Assembly: GCA_900617975.1 (NCBI GenBank)
Contig: UZAE01000833.1
Span: forward strand, 1-17,760
DNA from: Rodentolepis nana
Lineage: Eukaryota; Platyhelminthes; Cestoda; Cyclophyllidea; Hymenolepididae
Reading direction: 5' to 3'
DNA length: 17,760 bases
Below are positions 17,539 to 17,760 of this stretch, in pieces. The notes beneath the pieces are model-generated. The model made no database searches, had not been told where the DNA came from, and saw nothing but the letters and a program-made list of their open reading frames with translations. The number at the start of each line of letters is the position of its first letter. The stretch's first letter is position 1. A program made the translations under genes and the position numbers.

Positions 17539-17760
17539 ATTTATTTATTTATAACAGATGTCAGGCGTTTTGATAGTTATCATTAGCCCTTTAGTTGGGA
17601 GGCGTTTTGATAGTTATCATTAGCCATTTAGCTGACTTCAGTCTTACAGAGTTTATCATTAGCCCTTTAGTTGACTTCAGTCTTCACAGAGGGGAGGAAC
17701 ATCAAAGTGGGAAGGATTCGGGAGGGGGAATAGAAGAGCGATTCACAGATGTAAAAGAAA
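17539..17760 (+). mobile_element. Dispersed repeat family, copy C (cut by window edge)
   Basis: Clear homology to copies A and B starts near 17562 (CAGGCGTTTTGATAGTTATCATTAG), with a weaker match from about 17539. It carries three stacked modules (starting about 17566, 17603 and 17651). The middle one has the variant CATTTAGCTGACTTCAG that is also found in copy A at 2134-2150 but not in B. It continues through the purine-rich part (GGAGGAACATCAAAGTG, GATGTAAAAGA) to the end of the window, so its right end, splice site and target duplication cannot be seen. Confidence 0.85.

Noticed and set aside
1946..17760. Copies A and C as LTRs of one large retrotransposon
   Set aside because: They are in the same orientation but about 15 kb apart, with cellular genes on opposite strands between them, no polymerase domains, no TG...CA ends, and copies A and B each have their own 13-bp flanking duplication.

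Overview
The window looks like nuclear DNA from an invertebrate animal. It is AT-rich, gene-poor, full of homopolymer and microsatellite tracts, and it holds two recognisable metazoan genes with canonical splice signals. One gene is cut by introns of only 30-38 nt (plus one of 70 nt). Such tiny introns, together with acceptor-like sites just upstream of both start codons, would fit a parasitic flatworm (cestode or trematode). That placement is inference, because no sequence here is diagnostic of a species.

Layout. Positions 1-1945 are non-coding with two long poly(C) runs. Positions 1946-2438 hold copy A of a dispersed repeat family. From 2452 to about 5150 is non-coding DNA with poly(C)/poly(G) tracts and a G-quadruplex-prone block. 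A complete seven-exon gene for PIH1D1, the HSP90/R2TP co-chaperone subunit, lies on the minus strand at 5155-6218. I assembled it from short exons by homology and splice sites; the resulting protein is 275 residues, against 290 in human. From about 6250 to 14500 I see no gene I can defend. That stretch holds a two-copy tandem repeat (9162-9345), a tRNA-like/SINE-like fragment (about 11633-11699) and several C-runs. Repeat copy B lies at 14518-14842 with a perfect 13-bp flanking direct repeat. About 330 bp further on is an uninterrupted 620-codon CBL gene (15171-17033, plus strand). It encodes the complete TKB module (4H, EF-hand, SH2), the linker, the RING finger, a short tail with an SH3 ligand, and a UBA-like end. 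A pyrimidine-rich 3' flank follows, and repeat copy C runs off the right edge.

The two genes do not form a pathway. PIH1D1 recruits clients to R2TP-HSP90; CBL ubiquitinates activated tyrosine kinases. The most interesting points are: (1) a short repeat family with 13-bp target duplications that carries a perfect 5' splice site, one copy of which sits where it could act as a 5' UTR exon of CBL; (2) a CBL RING finger in which the E2-contacting tryptophan is replaced by cysteine; (3) an intronless CBL close to a PIH1D1 with micro-introns, one of them GC-AG.
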